DNA of 64,000 nucleotides from positions 28,025,017 through 28,089,016 of the forward strand of contig CM038466.1 in NCBI GenBank assembly GCA_021464415.1, given 5' to 3'. The notes beneath the pieces were generated by a model. It was not told where the DNA came from. It was given only the letters and a program-made list of their open reading frames with translations, and ran no database searches. The position numbers were made by a program, and so were the translations under genes. Shown in pieces: positions 48,358 through 59,991 of this stretch. The first letter of the stretch is position 1. Every line of letters starts with the position of its first letter. Origin of the DNA: Lonicera japonica. Its lineage: Eukaryota > Streptophyta > Magnoliopsida > Dipsacales > Caprifoliaceae.

Positions 48358-49414
48358 AATGTGGAAAGACTACCACCGGAGCCCTTCAAGGACTCCGGCA
48401 TTTTTGAGGAAAAAAGAAAAGAAACTACTCTTGTTTCTTGTCTTCAACAAGGAACAAGGAGCTAAAGGAGTTCTTGTTTGCTCCTCGTCTTCGACAAGTC
48501 ACAAGTCAGAACTCCTCTTTAGCAGTTCTATTTCCCTTGCTGCATATGCCTAGTATATATCAACTATTGCAGTTAAAAGTAGCACCATTACAAAACAGAG
48601 AACAACAAAATTGATGAGATCAACATCCATTCAATTTATTTATATGTATATATCTATATGGATCAACGTAGGGTTCGTAAAAATAATAATAAAAAAAAGA
48701 GTTACGATCATATTTTTTTTTCAAATCCCGCTGGGCTGTAGAAATTGGTCGATTTCGATAGCAAAACAACAACTGATCGTCTTGATTTTTTCCGAAGTTA
48801 TAGTAACTTTGTCTTCCGAACAACAAATCTAAAAATCAGTCAAATTCAACAATTCGATCAAAAGTTATATATGTTTTACGATTGTACATCTAGAAAAAAG
48901 AAGAAGAAGATGATGATGAGAACAACGCTCCTTTCGACGAGACGATTGGAGGGTCAGGTGGTGGTGGTGGTAGTGGTGGTAGAAGAGGTAAGATTATTGG
49001 TGAGACAACTTCTCGTCGTTGGCCTCGTTCTTTCCTCTCTTAAGATTATTTTCTCATTTTCCCCTGTTCTCTGTTTTCTTTCTCTAAACTATGTGTATGT
49101 AAGAGATAGAATAATATGTCTTTTGTATAATTAGAATAAATGATATAGCAGGATATTTTTGTCCATCAACATTTATCATTTTCCTTAAAATAAATTAATA
49201 TTATGAAAGGTGTCCTTATTGTAAAACCAAATTATGAAATTAGTACACTTCCCTTTATTAAACACGAGTCTGTTCTTAGAGTTATAAAATATTATAAAGC
49301 GAGGCCTTATAAGCTATTATCTCTATTTTATTTTAGGGTAAAACCTTAAAAATTTTAAATGGAGTGAAAAGATTAATTAAAATATTGCATTTAAAATTGT
49401 ATTAGACTTTTAAA
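48358..49414. other. Unassigned, weak frames only
   Basis: Contains open frames running out of the repeat array (ending at 48553) and at 48745-49134, the latter dominated by Lys and Val runs from AAG and GTG repeats. I see no gene structure or known domain. Confidence 0.4.
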
Positions 49415-50670
49415 ATGTTAGTATAAGCACCCTAAAAAACCAGTTTTAACACCCTTTTAAAAAACATCAAAGTAACATGATTACATTTTATGACTTTTAA
49501 GGCACCCAATTTTTTTCTTAACTTTCTCATCCTCCTTTGCTGATAGAAAAATGCAAACCATTTTTTTTCTTAACTTGCTCCAAATACACCATCTTCTGGC
49601 ACTAATGCTAGCTTGTATACAAAATGTGCCACGTTGAAGTAAACCAACTTTACAAACTCCCTCAAAATGATCTATTTTTCTGTCCACCCACAACTTGATG
49701 TGAGAGATAAATAGCATTAGTTACTTGCAAGTATTTAACCAAACATCATTGTTCTTTCAAGCATTTTTCTAGTGATCTGAACATTCTTTATTTTTGTTTT
49801 GGTATCTACATGCATCCCCTTTCAAAGTTCTAATAGGTTTAATATCTGACATTTCTTGTTTATTTTTCAGGCGTTTTTACGGAGCTTATACAGCATATGC
49901 AAGTAAAAGGGGTGCATATGTTGTTTCCGATTTACCTAGATGTAAATTTTTCTTATGGATTTTTTCATTTTTGGCATTTAATATAGAAAAGCAATTTATT
50001 ACATTGTGGGGGTAGCTAGAGTCTTGTTTTCTATCCTGCTAAATACGTAGGAACTAGAGAGTGAAAGCTTATTCAAGCTGCTTTGGACCTATTTTTATAT
50101 TTCCTAAAAATTCATAATTCGTTATTTATTTATGTATTTATTTGATATTGTTATATTTGCCACACTTAGTCATACTGCTTCCTTAATTTGTGACGGACTA
50201 ATTCTATATATTCCTTCTCTTTCCTTGTTCCAGGCTAGTGAAAAATTGTTATTGTGAGAAGGTTGTGTGTGAGCATGTGTATATATCCAAATCTTAAATG
50301 ACAAGAACTCTGCATAAACTAAAGTAGCAGCCAAGAAACTAGTCTAAGCCATAGGCACATATGATTTAGGCTTAAAAGTTAAACTGAGAAGAAAGTATTC
50401 AATTTTATATAAGCTGTATATATGTGTTGTAGTCGATCTTCTCTAATTGCAAATGATGTGACTACTTAACAGTTTATAGGTGAGCTTTGGGTTGGTATGA
50501 AGCAGGTTCCAGACAAACATAAAACTTCCATAGAAGGTGAACTTGTTTACATGTTTTTTTTGTGGTGTTTTAATAAATAAGGGTGCTTTTTTAAAATTAA
50601 AAGTTAAGCATGGGTGCTTAAAAAATGGGTGTTAAAATTAGTTTTTAAGGGTGCTTTTATTAGCACCCAA
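49415..50670. mobile_element. Candidate non-autonomous MULE
   Basis: The left end TGTTAGTATAAGCACCC and the right-end complement TGCTAATAAAAGCACCC are alike and are followed by matched TTTTAACACCC blocks. Flanks ACTTTTAAA (49406-49414) and ACTTTTAAC (50671-50679) agree at 8 of 9 bases. The interior, 1.26 kb, has no transposase. A frame at 49863-50013 (FYGAYTAYASKRGAYVVSD) after an acceptor-like TTTTTCAG, and a minus-strand frame at 49481-49717, may be captured pieces; neither is recognised. Confidence 0.55.
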
Positions 50671-51222
50671 ACTTTTAACAAAACATATTAGTTTTGAACC
50701 TCGAGTTAGATTGAATTTTCCAAACAAATCAGAATAAATGGGATTCTAAAAGATAAAGCTACATTTAATTAATTAAATTGCATGATGGATTATTAAAAAT
50801 ACATTGGTTTCGAGCAAGTTTGGCAAAACTCGAACCCTTATAAGTTTTATTATTAAAAACTCAAACCCGACCCGAATAATATATACGCAAACTCATACCT
50901 GACCCGTTTTGACCCCCCATCCATGATAATTACATTATATTATAAGGGTATTTATAGAAAAAAAATAATGTATTCAGGGCGAGTCGATAAATTTATACAA
51001 ACCTAAACCTGCTCGAACCTGGAATACATTTTTATTTTAAAATTCACAGTAAAAAACTTACCGAATTGAATTTTATTGCCATATGTACATGCAGTAAAAC
51101 ATATATAGTAAACATGCTAGCCAAAAGGATATCTAGTAGATATAATTTCTAGTAGATATAATTCTGTTTATTTATTGTTAGAATATTCTATAGTTGACTT
51201 TAGCAAATCTAGTCCATAATAA
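50671..51222. other. Intergenic, no gene seen
   Basis: AT-rich. A stretch at 50810-51010 carries AACTCGAACCC/CCCGACCCGAA motifs typical of decayed repeats. Confidence 0.5.
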
Positions 51223-52538
51223 GGGGGGGTGTATTCAATTTAGATTCTATAGGATTTTTTTGGATTTTGAAAATCTATGGGTATTCAATTGAAATTTTTA
51301 AAAGTCTTTTAAAATCTTATAATATTCAATTAGGATTAAAAATAGTCTTTTAAAATCTTATGGTATTTAAAACTTGATAAACTTTGAAGGATTTTATAAG
51401 TTGATAGATTTTGATGAATTTTGGAGAGTTTTTATAAATAACAAATCTACCAATAAATCTTCTCTCAAGTGAAAGATTTCACATAAATTTCTTTTCCATC
51501 TTTCTCTCAACCCTAGTTATTATTTCTTTTTGTCTCTATAATCTATTAAATCCTTCCACTCCATTCTCTCTATTTAAAACCTCTTATTTTTCCAAATTAT
51601 ATGTATTATTTTTTCTTCGTCTTTATAGTCTATTTAAATCCTTCTAATTCATTCACTCTATCTAATAAATTCTTTTTTTTCAATTTAGATACGGCTACTT
51701 TCAAAATTTTAATTATCCAATTATTAATATTCTATTGAAACTACAGAGATGTCGCCCCTTTACTTTTTCTCCCATTTTATGAATTTTTTTAGACAGAAGA
51801 TGAAAATCGAATAAAAATGGCAAAAAAAACCAATCCATTAGGTTTTTAGACTCGATCCAAACCGTGTGCGGTGGATTTATAATTTGTTTATTATTTGAAA
51901 GTTGTAATTAAAATTCTTTTATTATTTATCCTTTAATTTTTTATTATAACTAGTTTTTATGCACGTGCATTGCACATGACTACAGTGCTTGACAAATGTC
52001 ATTAAGTCCATTAATGAATACGTACATATGCTAAGAATTGAATAATTAGTATGAAATAAAAATAATAACATATAAACAAAACATAGTATTAAGTATAAAA
52101 TTCAATTAATTATTATAAAAAAATCATAAAAATTTGTCACCTTGAATTTTTTTAGTAAATAGATGGTCATAAAATAATGAAAATGGAAATCAAGAGGACA
52201 ACAATGAGAATGAAGAGGATTATGATAATTATAATGATGTTTGAATGGAGCAGTATGAATTTTTATAATATATTTTGTTAATTGTCTTTACATTTTTGAT
52301 AATGTTACTTTAAACTCATAATTAATTTATTTATTGTTTGTCTTTTTTTTTATTGATGGATTTATTAAAATCTGCAGAAATCCACCGACTTATTAAAATC
52401 TACATAAATCCAAAAGAATCCATGCGTTAAAATATGTCAGATTCTATAAGGATTTAAAACAATCCATGGACTTAACAGAATCCACAGATGTTAAAAAATC
52501 AGTTAAAATATTTTAAAATCTGAATTAAATATACCCCC
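51223..52538. mobile_element. Non-autonomous PIF/Harbinger-like element
   Basis: The left end GGGGGGTGTATTCAATTTAG and right end AATTAAATATACCCCC are inverted repeats flanked by TAA duplications (51220-51222 and 52539-52541). Length 1316 bp with no transposase frame. Subterminal repeats of GATTTTTAAAATC-like and AAATCCA-type motifs occur on both sides. Confidence 0.75.
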
Positions 52539-52619
52539 TAAATCTCTTAATTTTGTATAGACATTTTCCCTTATTTGTACCAACCCTATAAAAAGGGCTA
52601 CCTTGTACATTGTTTATTT

Positions 52620-53723
52620 TAGGGCTGGCCACGGTTCGGTTACCGAACCGATTTGGTCGGTTACCAAACCGAACCGACATGGTCGGTTTAAGCATCATAA
52701 GAACCGTTACCGAACCGATGTGGTCGGTATACCGACCGTCGGTTTTACCGAAATAGTCGGTCGGTTCGGTTAATAATCGGTTAAAACCGACTATCAATAT
52801 GAACATGGCAAAAATCTAAATAATTCTCCTCCCTTGAGTCTGCACCCATCATTTTTTCCTAAGAAAATACCCACCCACACAAACAACAAAATCCCAAAAG
52901 AGAAACTACCAAATTAATCAAAATCACAATCTCCCTTACATCATTAAACAATCAAAATATATTACAAATGGTCTAAGGTAAGAGAGGAAAAGAAAAAAAA
53001 ATGAAATTCTAAAGAGAGAACTGAGAAATTGAGAGAGGAAAGTAGGAGACCAATTTCAAAACTCAAGAAATATGCTTACTTTAACCAATTGTGGATTTGA
53101 TTTCACTCTTTTAAATTCTAATCAAATCAACACCAACAACTTGTTCGCTTAGTGGAGACTAGCCGATTGGGTGTGAGAGAGGGACAACCGAGAGAGATGA
53201 ACGATGGACAATGAGTGACGGAGAGAGAGAGGGATGGATGGAGATTGAGGGCTATAAAGCAGTGATGGTTAGGTTGGGAGAGAGATGAGAGTATGAGACC
53301 GACAGTTTTTTTTTTAGCTTTCGATTTGTCAAACTCCTCATCATCCACGCTTTCTTGCTTCTTGTCGTCCATAGGCTTTGTGGGGGTATGAAGCTAACAG
53401 AGGAAGAGTGAGGACGGAGGAGTGCTGGAGGTTTTGTGTCGGTGGGAGTGTTGTGTGAGGGTGTGAGTCTGTGTATGTGCTATACTGTTATGTGGCTTTG
53501 TGGGTCTTATTGTATTAATTAATGGTGTGAAAAATATTTTGGTCGGTCGGTCGGTAATAACCGATAATACGCATATATGAAACCGTTACCACTACCGAGT
53601 TAGGTCGGTAACCGAATGGTCAGTTACCAACCAAAAAATGGTCGGTCGGTAACCATTCGAACATTGGTCGGTCGGTCGGTAATCGGTCGGTTTTCGGTTT
53701 CCGGTTTGAAATTGCCACCCCTA
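52620..53723. mobile_element. Non-autonomous hAT element
   Basis: The ends TAGGGCTGGCCAC and GCAATTTC-type complement (right end GCCACCCCTA) are flanked by a perfect 8-bp duplication GTTTATTT (52612-52619, 53724-53731), diagnostic of hAT. Both subterminal regions, about 170 bp each, are crowded with CGGT/ACCG repeats, probable transposase binding sites. Length 1104 bp. A minus-strand frame (53127-53372) starts MDDKKQESVDDEEFDKSKAK, a hydrophilic stretch of unknown origin, then degenerates into Ser/Leu-rich sequence from a GA repeat. Confidence 0.9.
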
Positions 53724-53749
53724 GTTTATTTATTCAAGAATTGAGTGAT

Positions 53750-54116
53750 GTTTGGTTGATATTTTGAGTTGAGTTTTAAAGTTAAATTTTTAAAATTTAG
53801 TATTTGGTAGAATTTGGAAGTATGTTTAAAAGTGAATTTGGTTTTTGTTTGAATTTTTTTCAACAAACTAAAAATTCTCATAAAAAAAATTCAAAAAATA
53901 GTCACAATGTATCTTATTTTATAGATCTCGATGAGTAGGTTTCAAATATATATATATATATATATATATATTTTGATTTTTGGATTTAAAGTTATAGTGT
54001 TTTAAAAAAAATTAGAAAGAGAAAGTAAAGTGAAATAAATTTTAAGAAGTATAAAAGTAAAGTTGATTTTAAGTAGAGTTTTAAAAATTTGAAAAAAAAA
54101 ACATCCACCAAACAAG
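53750..54116. mobile_element. MITE, inverted partner of 44871-45242
   Basis: Starts GTTTGGTTGATATTTTGAGT and ends CCACCAAACAA. It is the reverse-complement relative of 44871-45242 with an added (AT)n run at about 53948-53970. It begins 26 bp right of the hAT element. Confidence 0.7.
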
Positions 54117-54239
54117 GGCAAAATTCTCTCTTTCTCTCTTTTCTTTTATTCTTCTAACATTTATTAGTTTATGTAGTGTAGAATGATAAACCCCAATCTA
54201 AAATTGTTACATTGGTTGTGCAGAACTATCGTCCATCGG

Positions 54240-54420
54240 GGTGTTTATAGTTCGGTCAACCGGACTGTTTACCGTGTTTTTGGACCGGACCAACCACTTT
54301 GGTAATAGATTTTTTTAGACCAGATTGGACCGAAGTACTCTCTAAGACCGGACCAAATCAGACTAGACCAATTTGACTAGGTCGGTTTTGGTCGGTCCTA
54401 ATCGATCTAGGAGAAATAGT
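54240..54420. repeat. GGACC/GGTCGG-rich block, probable hAT end fragment
   Basis: Closely spaced CCGGACC, GACCGG, GGTCGGT and AGACCAGA motifs resemble the subterminal repeats of the hAT element next to it, but terminal repeats and target duplication are not seen. Confidence 0.4.
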
Positions 54421-54499
54421 GACGACCGGAGTGAGAAGACATGATTTGAGTTCTAAGAAAGGGCTTCTAAAATTTTCGTTGTACTAATATAATCTACTA

Positions 54500-56146
54500 T
54501 GGTTTGTTTCTTATGCGCATTAATGTGCACGCATTGATTAAAAAGTTATTGGGGCCTATGCATCTTCCGTGAGAGAACGGAGAAAGTTAACGGAAGAATA
54601 GAGACATGGCTAAAAGATAAAAAAAACAAAAGGAAATTATAAAACCTGACCTCTCTCTCATTTTATTTCTCTCTCTCATTTTATTTCTCTCTCTCATTTT
54701 ATTTCTCTCTCTACTGTTTCTCTCACTCAAAGGCCACTGAATCCTCTCTCTCACGACTCCATTGATGGATTTCGGAAGCTCACTCTATTGAAGCTCTTTC
54801 TCTTTCTACTATTTCTCTCTTAAAGACCACTGAATCCTCTCTCTCTCTCTCACAGCTCTATTTAAAATCATTTTTTCAACATAATTTAAGTTCAATTAGT
54901 CTATCACTAAAATTCTGTTAAAAAATTGAATCATTTTTTTTATCATTTAAGTTCACTTAGTCTATCATTTAAATTCACTGTGATTGCAATATTAGCACTC
55001 ATGCATGAAAAAAAATGAAAGAAATGGTTCAATTAACATGATGTGGATAAAGATATAAGATAGCAAAATGTTGAAATATTGTAATGGAGAGTGGGGAAAC
55101 ATTTTTTATCATTCAAAAGGAGATGAAGGACCTAAAGCAAGGAATGATCCGCAATAGCACCAAAGTGACTATGAACATTAATGAAGATCTAGTATATTAA
55201 TTCTTCTTAATTGAACTTACGAATGTTGCTCTGGGAAGTTATTCAATAGAAAAAATTTGCCATGATAATTAGTGCGCACATAACTAGTGCTGATATAAAT
55301 AAAAGATTATTTTGCAAAGGCTTCGATATCAATTATAAAGGCCTCTGTTTATTCTCGGAGACCATACGCATTTAGAAAGGCCTCTAAATAAAACCAATCA
55401 AACACAACTACAAAGGATATCACCTACAGTTAATGTAATCAATGTAACCTTTTCAACCCACATTCAAAATGCAAATACAGAGAACCCATTTGAAATTATA
55501 ATAAGTATATCAAACCCAAATTGCACTCGAATCAAACACATAACCCATTTGAATCAACCCAAACTTGAAATTATAACAAGTATATCAAACCCGACTGTAA
55601 AAATTAGATAAAAAATATTAAAAAAATAGAGGAGAAACAAGAGCCATTTATATATTTGATTGAGGTCCAAAAATGGATGTATAGAGATAGAGAAACTCGT
55701 TTTTTAGAGAGGAGAGAAGTTGGATCTGGTGTTCAGTAGAGAGAGAAACCCATCAATGTTTTTTTTAACTTCAACAGAGAGAGCTTCTGAAACCCATTAA
55801 TGGAGTCGTGAGAGAGAGAGGATTCGGTGGTCTTTGAGAGAGAAACAGCAGAGAGAGAAAGAGCTTCAATAGAGTGAGCTTTCGAAACCCATCAATGGAG
55901 CCGTGAGAGAGAGAGAGGATTCAGGGGTCTTTGAGTGAAAGAGAAACAGTAGAGAGAGAAATAAGATGAGAAAGAAAGCTTAGATGAGAGAGAAAGGTCA
56001 ATTTTTGTAATTTCTTTTTGTTTTTTGTATTTTAGACATCTCTCTATTCTTCTGTTAACTTTCTCTGCTCTCTTCACTGAAAATGCATGGGCCCCAGTAA
56101 CTTTTTACACAATGCGTGCGTATTAATGCGCATAGGAAATAAACCA
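54500..56146. mobile_element. MULE with very long inverted repeats
   Basis: Both ends begin TGGTTTGTTTCTTATGCGCA (right arm TGGTTTATTTCCTATGCGCA). The arms remain similar for roughly 350-400 bp, including GTTAACGGAAGAATAGAGA, the CTCTCTCATTTTATTT repeats and a CCACTGAATCCTCTCTCTC block that recurs. Flanks TAATCTACTA (54490-54499) and TAATCTACTC (56147-56156) match at 9 of 10 bases. Length 1647 bp. The unique centre (about 54900-55650) has no recognised gene. Confidence 0.8.
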
Positions 56147-56156
56147 TAATCTACTC

Positions 56157-57900
56157 TACTCCAATATTCAACCACAGACATGGAGAAACTAAGACAACAA
56201 TGGATAAAATATATATATATATATATTTAATAGGAAAACAAAAAACTTATCAGAGGAGAAACAGGTAGGCCTTGGATTTTCATCATCTTTAAAGTGAGTT
56301 AGCTATCTTTGAAGATTATACTTATGCTATAATGATTTGATGAAAGTTTAAAAAGGCTTCTTAAATATATCCACAAAATTCGTTTTTTCACCCCAGTGGG
56401 ATAATACTTTCTTCTCACCTCACTAGTTTTTTGAAAAAACTTGCAATTCACTCTAGTTATGGGTGAGTTTATTGAAATAATGTAGGGACGATAAAATTTA
56501 GTCACTAAAAGTAAAAATATTAAATAATATAAACTTTTGCATTAAATTAATACATAATTAAAAAAATTACATTATTCTTAATAAATTTCATTAAAAATTA
56601 CGTAGAAGTCATAGCATCTATGAAAAAAAATAAAAATATTAAACAAAATTAACTTTTGTATTAAAATAATACATAATAAATAAAATTTACATCATTCTTA
56701 ATAAATTTAATCAAAAATTACATATAAGTAACAATACTTATGAAAAAAATATAAAATATTAATTGTGATAAATACATTGTTAGCGATTACATTTCATATA
56801 ATCTATTACTATTCATTGTTCACAGATGGTTATTATTCATATTTTAAATTTGTCTATAAATTTTATTTTTGTGAAATAAGTAAATATAAATTCTAATTCA
56901 CTACACTAAAAACATTAAAAAAAAACAATGCAACACTCAACAATAATATGTAAATTTGATTCCGCACAAATCATGACTAAACTAATTCATACTTATATAA
57001 TTGAACTAACATCAAAGCACATAAAAATAAAACAATATATGTTAAGCTAAAACTACATGTACTATTAATAATAACGGAATATCGAAAAAAAGGATGTTCT
57101 AGATACTTTAAAACTTAAAAGTTTTATTGGTACAGTTGTTGTGTGCATGAATTAATTCAGCACTCAGCTTAACTATGTAGTAATTTAGTGCATGAAAATC
57201 AATTCGCTAGAAAGTCATATAGGAGATAGTAGTACTTGTGAACTTTAGATATGCCATTATAAACATAAAGAATGAAAATCATAACATGGAGAGATCTACT
57301 TGTAAATTCATCACAAATTTTTTATTCTAACAACTAAAAACTACATTCTTCTTTCTTTTTAAAAAATGTTATCTTTCGTGAAAAGGGGAAAAATGAATTG
57401 AAAAAATAAAATAGTTTTTATAAAAATAAATATTTATTAAAATATGTTTTTACTTTCGATTTCTATGATATTTAATTTTTTTGATACTCAAGAAAATTGA
57501 TTTTCTTGCAAAATATTAAAAGGATAGAGATTTTCTCACCAAATTATTTTATTTTTCAATATTTTTTACGAGTAATTTTAAGAATTTAAATGTTGAAACA
57601 ATAAAAGCACATCATACAATACATTTTTTTATGACATATTAGGCACATGTTAATATTACCTTTATTTAAATTTGATATTAGATAATTTACCATGAGTTTT
57701 ATTAAGCTATTAATGCATGCACAAATAAAAAGATTAAATAAATTAAGAAAAACATTATTGTGCTGATTCAAGTGAAAATAAATGTCTATCACTCTATATA
57801 AAAGTATGAGGATAGTTATTATAAACTTACATCTATGAGATATATGTAATTAAATAAAAATAGTAAATGTTTATTTGTTAGAAAGAATAAAGTTTTTGTT
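56157..57900. other. Intergenic, no gene seen
   Basis: Strongly AT-rich. A tandem duplication of about 126 bp lies at 56497-56750 (landmarks TAATACATAAT and ATTCTTAATAAATTTAATCA). No frame of interest elsewhere. Confidence 0.5.
56497..56750 (+). repeat. Tandem duplication, unit about 126 bp
   Basis: Two copies with shared AAAATATTAAA.AA, ACTTTTG.ATTAAA, ATACATAAT and TTCTTAATAAATTT blocks. Confidence 0.75.
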
Positions 57901-57919
57901 CGAATTGGTGCTATCATCT

Positions 57920-58170
57920 CTATGCAAGAAAAGTGAATGCTTTTGTCCCATTTTCTGTGCATTGAAATACTATAGTCATCATCATTAAACTTTGTTTTCT
58001 TGTTTTATCCCATAACAAATTTGTCCCATTTATTACTCTGTTTTCTTCATCTATATCCAATTTACTTACTCTGTTTTCTTCATTTATATCCAATTTACTT
58101 ACTCTGTTTTCTTCATTTATATCCAATTGTTGCCCAGAAAATAATACATGTATTACTTTATTATTTTGTA
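57920..58170 (-). pseudogene. Frame with three 11-residue repeats, possible transposon-derived fragment
   Basis: The minus-strand frame contains LDINEENRVSK three times in tandem (33-bp units at about 58030-58130), then NGTNLLWDKTRKQ, ending at 57920. The exact in-frame repeat suggests past coding function. It sits next to the MULE PB1-like fragment on the opposite strand. Function unknown; no start or gene structure is certain. Confidence 0.3.
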
Positions 58171-58184
58171 TAGGTATGGACTAG

Positions 58185-58400
58185 TTTTCTATTGAATTAC
58201 ACAATGGTGGTTATTTTGTTACTAAACCTATACTTCATTATTTAGGGGGTAATGTTACCATGTTTAAAGACTTAGACCTTGATAGGATGTCTTTCTTTGA
58301 GTTAAAAGGGATGATTAATGACTTAGGTTATAAAACATTTAGTAAGTTATACTATAGAGATCCTTCAACCATGTTATTCAAATCATCATGTTTTCTCTGA
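58185..58400 (+). pseudogene. MULE transposase N-terminal (PB1-like) domain fragment
   Basis: 71 codons open from an acceptor-like CTAG at 58181-58184. The peptide FSIELHNGGYFV, then HYLGGNVTMFKDLDLDRMSF and FELKGMINDLGYKTF..LYYRDP, matches the PB1-like N-terminal domain common in plant MuDR-type transposases (an HxGG start, then aspartates, an LGY block and a YY). It breaks off at 58400, running into the 3' end of the convergent GRF frame. The transposase core is absent, so this is a remnant. Confidence 0.7.
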
Positions 58401-58645
58401 AGATCCTTGTACTTACAATGCAACTCATACAATATTGCTTTGTAAGTCTTTAGATCATCATCATCGATCCATTTGAAGAAATTACATGGCCTCGCCCTAA
58501 AATTTCTGTAACCGGCGAACCTTCTTCCCGGGTTTTCTTTTGTCCAAGATACCCTAATAGGTGATGGGTATCCACAATGACAACTTAATGTGGTGCTTTT
58601 GAAAGATTTGGAGAAGCTTGAAGAAGACGAAGAAGATGATGCCAT
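58352..58645 (-). CDS. GRF-type zinc finger protein with C-terminal coiled coil, probably transposon-linked
   Basis: 97 codons from ATG at 58645. A Ser run (residues 3-10) is followed by a GRF zinc finger: CHC at 22-24, SWTKENPGRRFAG (33-45), CNFFKWIDDD (54-63). The tail (64-97) is charged and helical (LHCKYKDLQRKHDDLNNM), probably a coiled coil. The finger normally uses four cysteines; the third is replaced here by Y46, so zinc binding is doubtful. Small GRF plus coiled-coil proteins occur in many plant genomes, often in repeats, which fits the MULE remnant next to it. The GRF domain of animal and plant proteins binds single-stranded nucleic acid; no function is claimed here. The 3' end overlaps the PB1-like frame by 49 bp, tail to tail. 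Confidence 0.6.
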   Translation of the reverse strand: MASSSSSSSSFSKSFKSTTLSCHCGYPSPIRVSWTKENPGRRFAGYRNFRARPCNFFKWIDDDDLKTYKAILYELHCKYKDLQRKHDDLNNMVEGSL

Positions 58646-59039
58646 TGCCCTAAAATTTGGGGGAAAACTGGATAAATATTCAAACCGATGGAGGGTTGTG
58701 GTATTTTTGATGATGAAGAAGAATACTTGCTTATTGATGGAGACGAAGAAGAATATTGACGATTTCGAAGAGAGATGAAGAAGAAAATGGAGGAATTACA
58801 GATATTGGGAGTTGACTACGAATGAATGAAAACGGCGGAGGGTGGTTTTAATGTTTCAAATGCGTGTGACTCACATGTCCTAATTAAATTACGTGGTGGT
58901 TATTTTTATGACTTGTATTGCCAAGTATGAAAATGATATTCCACAACAGTGCTCCGTTAGATAAATCAAACGGAATGTAACGGATTGATGAAAGTGGCAA
59001 TAGATTTAAACTTTGTTTCCATTAGTGCTTGCAAAAAAA

Positions 59040-59090
59040 GAATGTTTCCAAAAGGTGTGAAACTTTGTTACCATTTTTTGTCATTTTGCC
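59040..59090. mobile_element. Right end of a MULE
   Basis: Reading inward from 59090 the complement is GGCAAAATGACAAAAAATGG, a typical plant MULE terminus. No matching left terminus was found, so the PB1-like fragment and GRF frame may belong to a half-deleted element ending here. Confidence 0.45.
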
Positions 59091-59629
59091 TATATAACGT
59101 CTTAAACAATATCCTAAGCACATGAGCCAAATTTTCACCACTTTTCAATTGTAGCAAAGCGATGCATGACTACAATGATCAAATTTGAGAAAGAGGAAAA
59201 GAAAGACGACCATAAAGATGCAAACATGTATTCTTGCAATATCATTGAACATAGATAGTTCTTATTAATTCGAACCGAATCAATCGACCCAAGTTCCGGC
59301 TTCTTCTAAACACACTTACTGTTAAAGTACTTAGGGTTTCTTGAAAATTGGCCATTCTTTTTCATTATTATTACTTCAATTCTAAAAAACTTGTGGCATC
59401 ATTTTGTATAGCAGCCCTTGTTTAGAAAAAGGTAGTTGTCAAATGAAATTGACATAAACAAATGGGGTATATATATGCCCTCTATTGATTGTGCTTTAAG
59501 GGCAACCCAAACCCATTTTTCCTTCAACGTAAAGCAGTAATTGTAATATAATATTTTATTTTTTTCATCTCACTTTTGTTACTTAATTCATCACCATTAA
59601 CTTCACACTTCACAGTTCACCTAGAGATA
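59091..59629. other. Upstream region of the 59992 gene
   Basis: No gene seen. AT-rich, ending in the promoter cluster listed separately. Confidence 0.5.
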
Positions 59630-59638
59630 TTTGGCGCC
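59630..59638 (+). promoter_or_regulatory. E2F binding site
   Basis: TTTGGCGCC matches the E2F consensus TTTSSCGC and lies 362 bp before the ATG at 59992, in a context that reads nearly the same on the other strand. Confidence 0.6.
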
Positions 59639-59669
59639 TAAATTTGAATAATCCAACTAAAATAACGAC

Positions 59670-59680
59670 CCTAACGGTCA
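59670..59680 (+). promoter_or_regulatory. Mitosis-specific activator (MSA) element
   Basis: CCTAACGGTCA fits the full consensus YCYAACGGYYA bound by three-repeat MYB factors that drive G2/M transcription in plants. It lies about 100 bp upstream of the TATA box. Confidence 0.7.
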
Positions 59681-59780
59681 ATTTTCCCCTTTAACATCCC
59701 TACTTATGTCTTCTTCATTCCAGCTATTCGTCAGTTGAGTCCAAAACCCAAGTGTGCCCATCAATATTCTTCTAGGCATG

Positions 59781-59788
59781 TATAAAAG
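59781..59788 (+). promoter_or_regulatory. TATA box of the 59992 gene
   Basis: TATAAAAG in the context GCATGTATAAAAGTTG, about 211 bp before the ATG. A start near 59812 would leave a 180-base leader. Confidence 0.55.
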
Positions 59789-59991
59789 TTGTTAATAAAT
59801 GGCACAAACTAAAAAAAACTCAAATCATAGACTACAATTTTAAGCATCAATATTGCATACGAATTTTAAAAAAATGTCGTAGTTTTATCAGTTCTATATT
59901 TGTTGCATATTAAATTACGCGTGTGCGCGAGATTATATGGGAATAGCAGAAGTTATTTGAAACGTTCAAGAAAAAAAGTGCGGAATTAATT

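Noticed and set aside
48745..49134. 129-codon plus-strand frame
   Set aside because: Dominated by Lys and Val runs from simple repeats, with no supporting gene structure.
53127..53372. Minus-strand frame inside the hAT element as a gene
   Set aside because: Only the first 22 or so residues look protein-like; the rest is a translated GA repeat. It is noted as part of the element.
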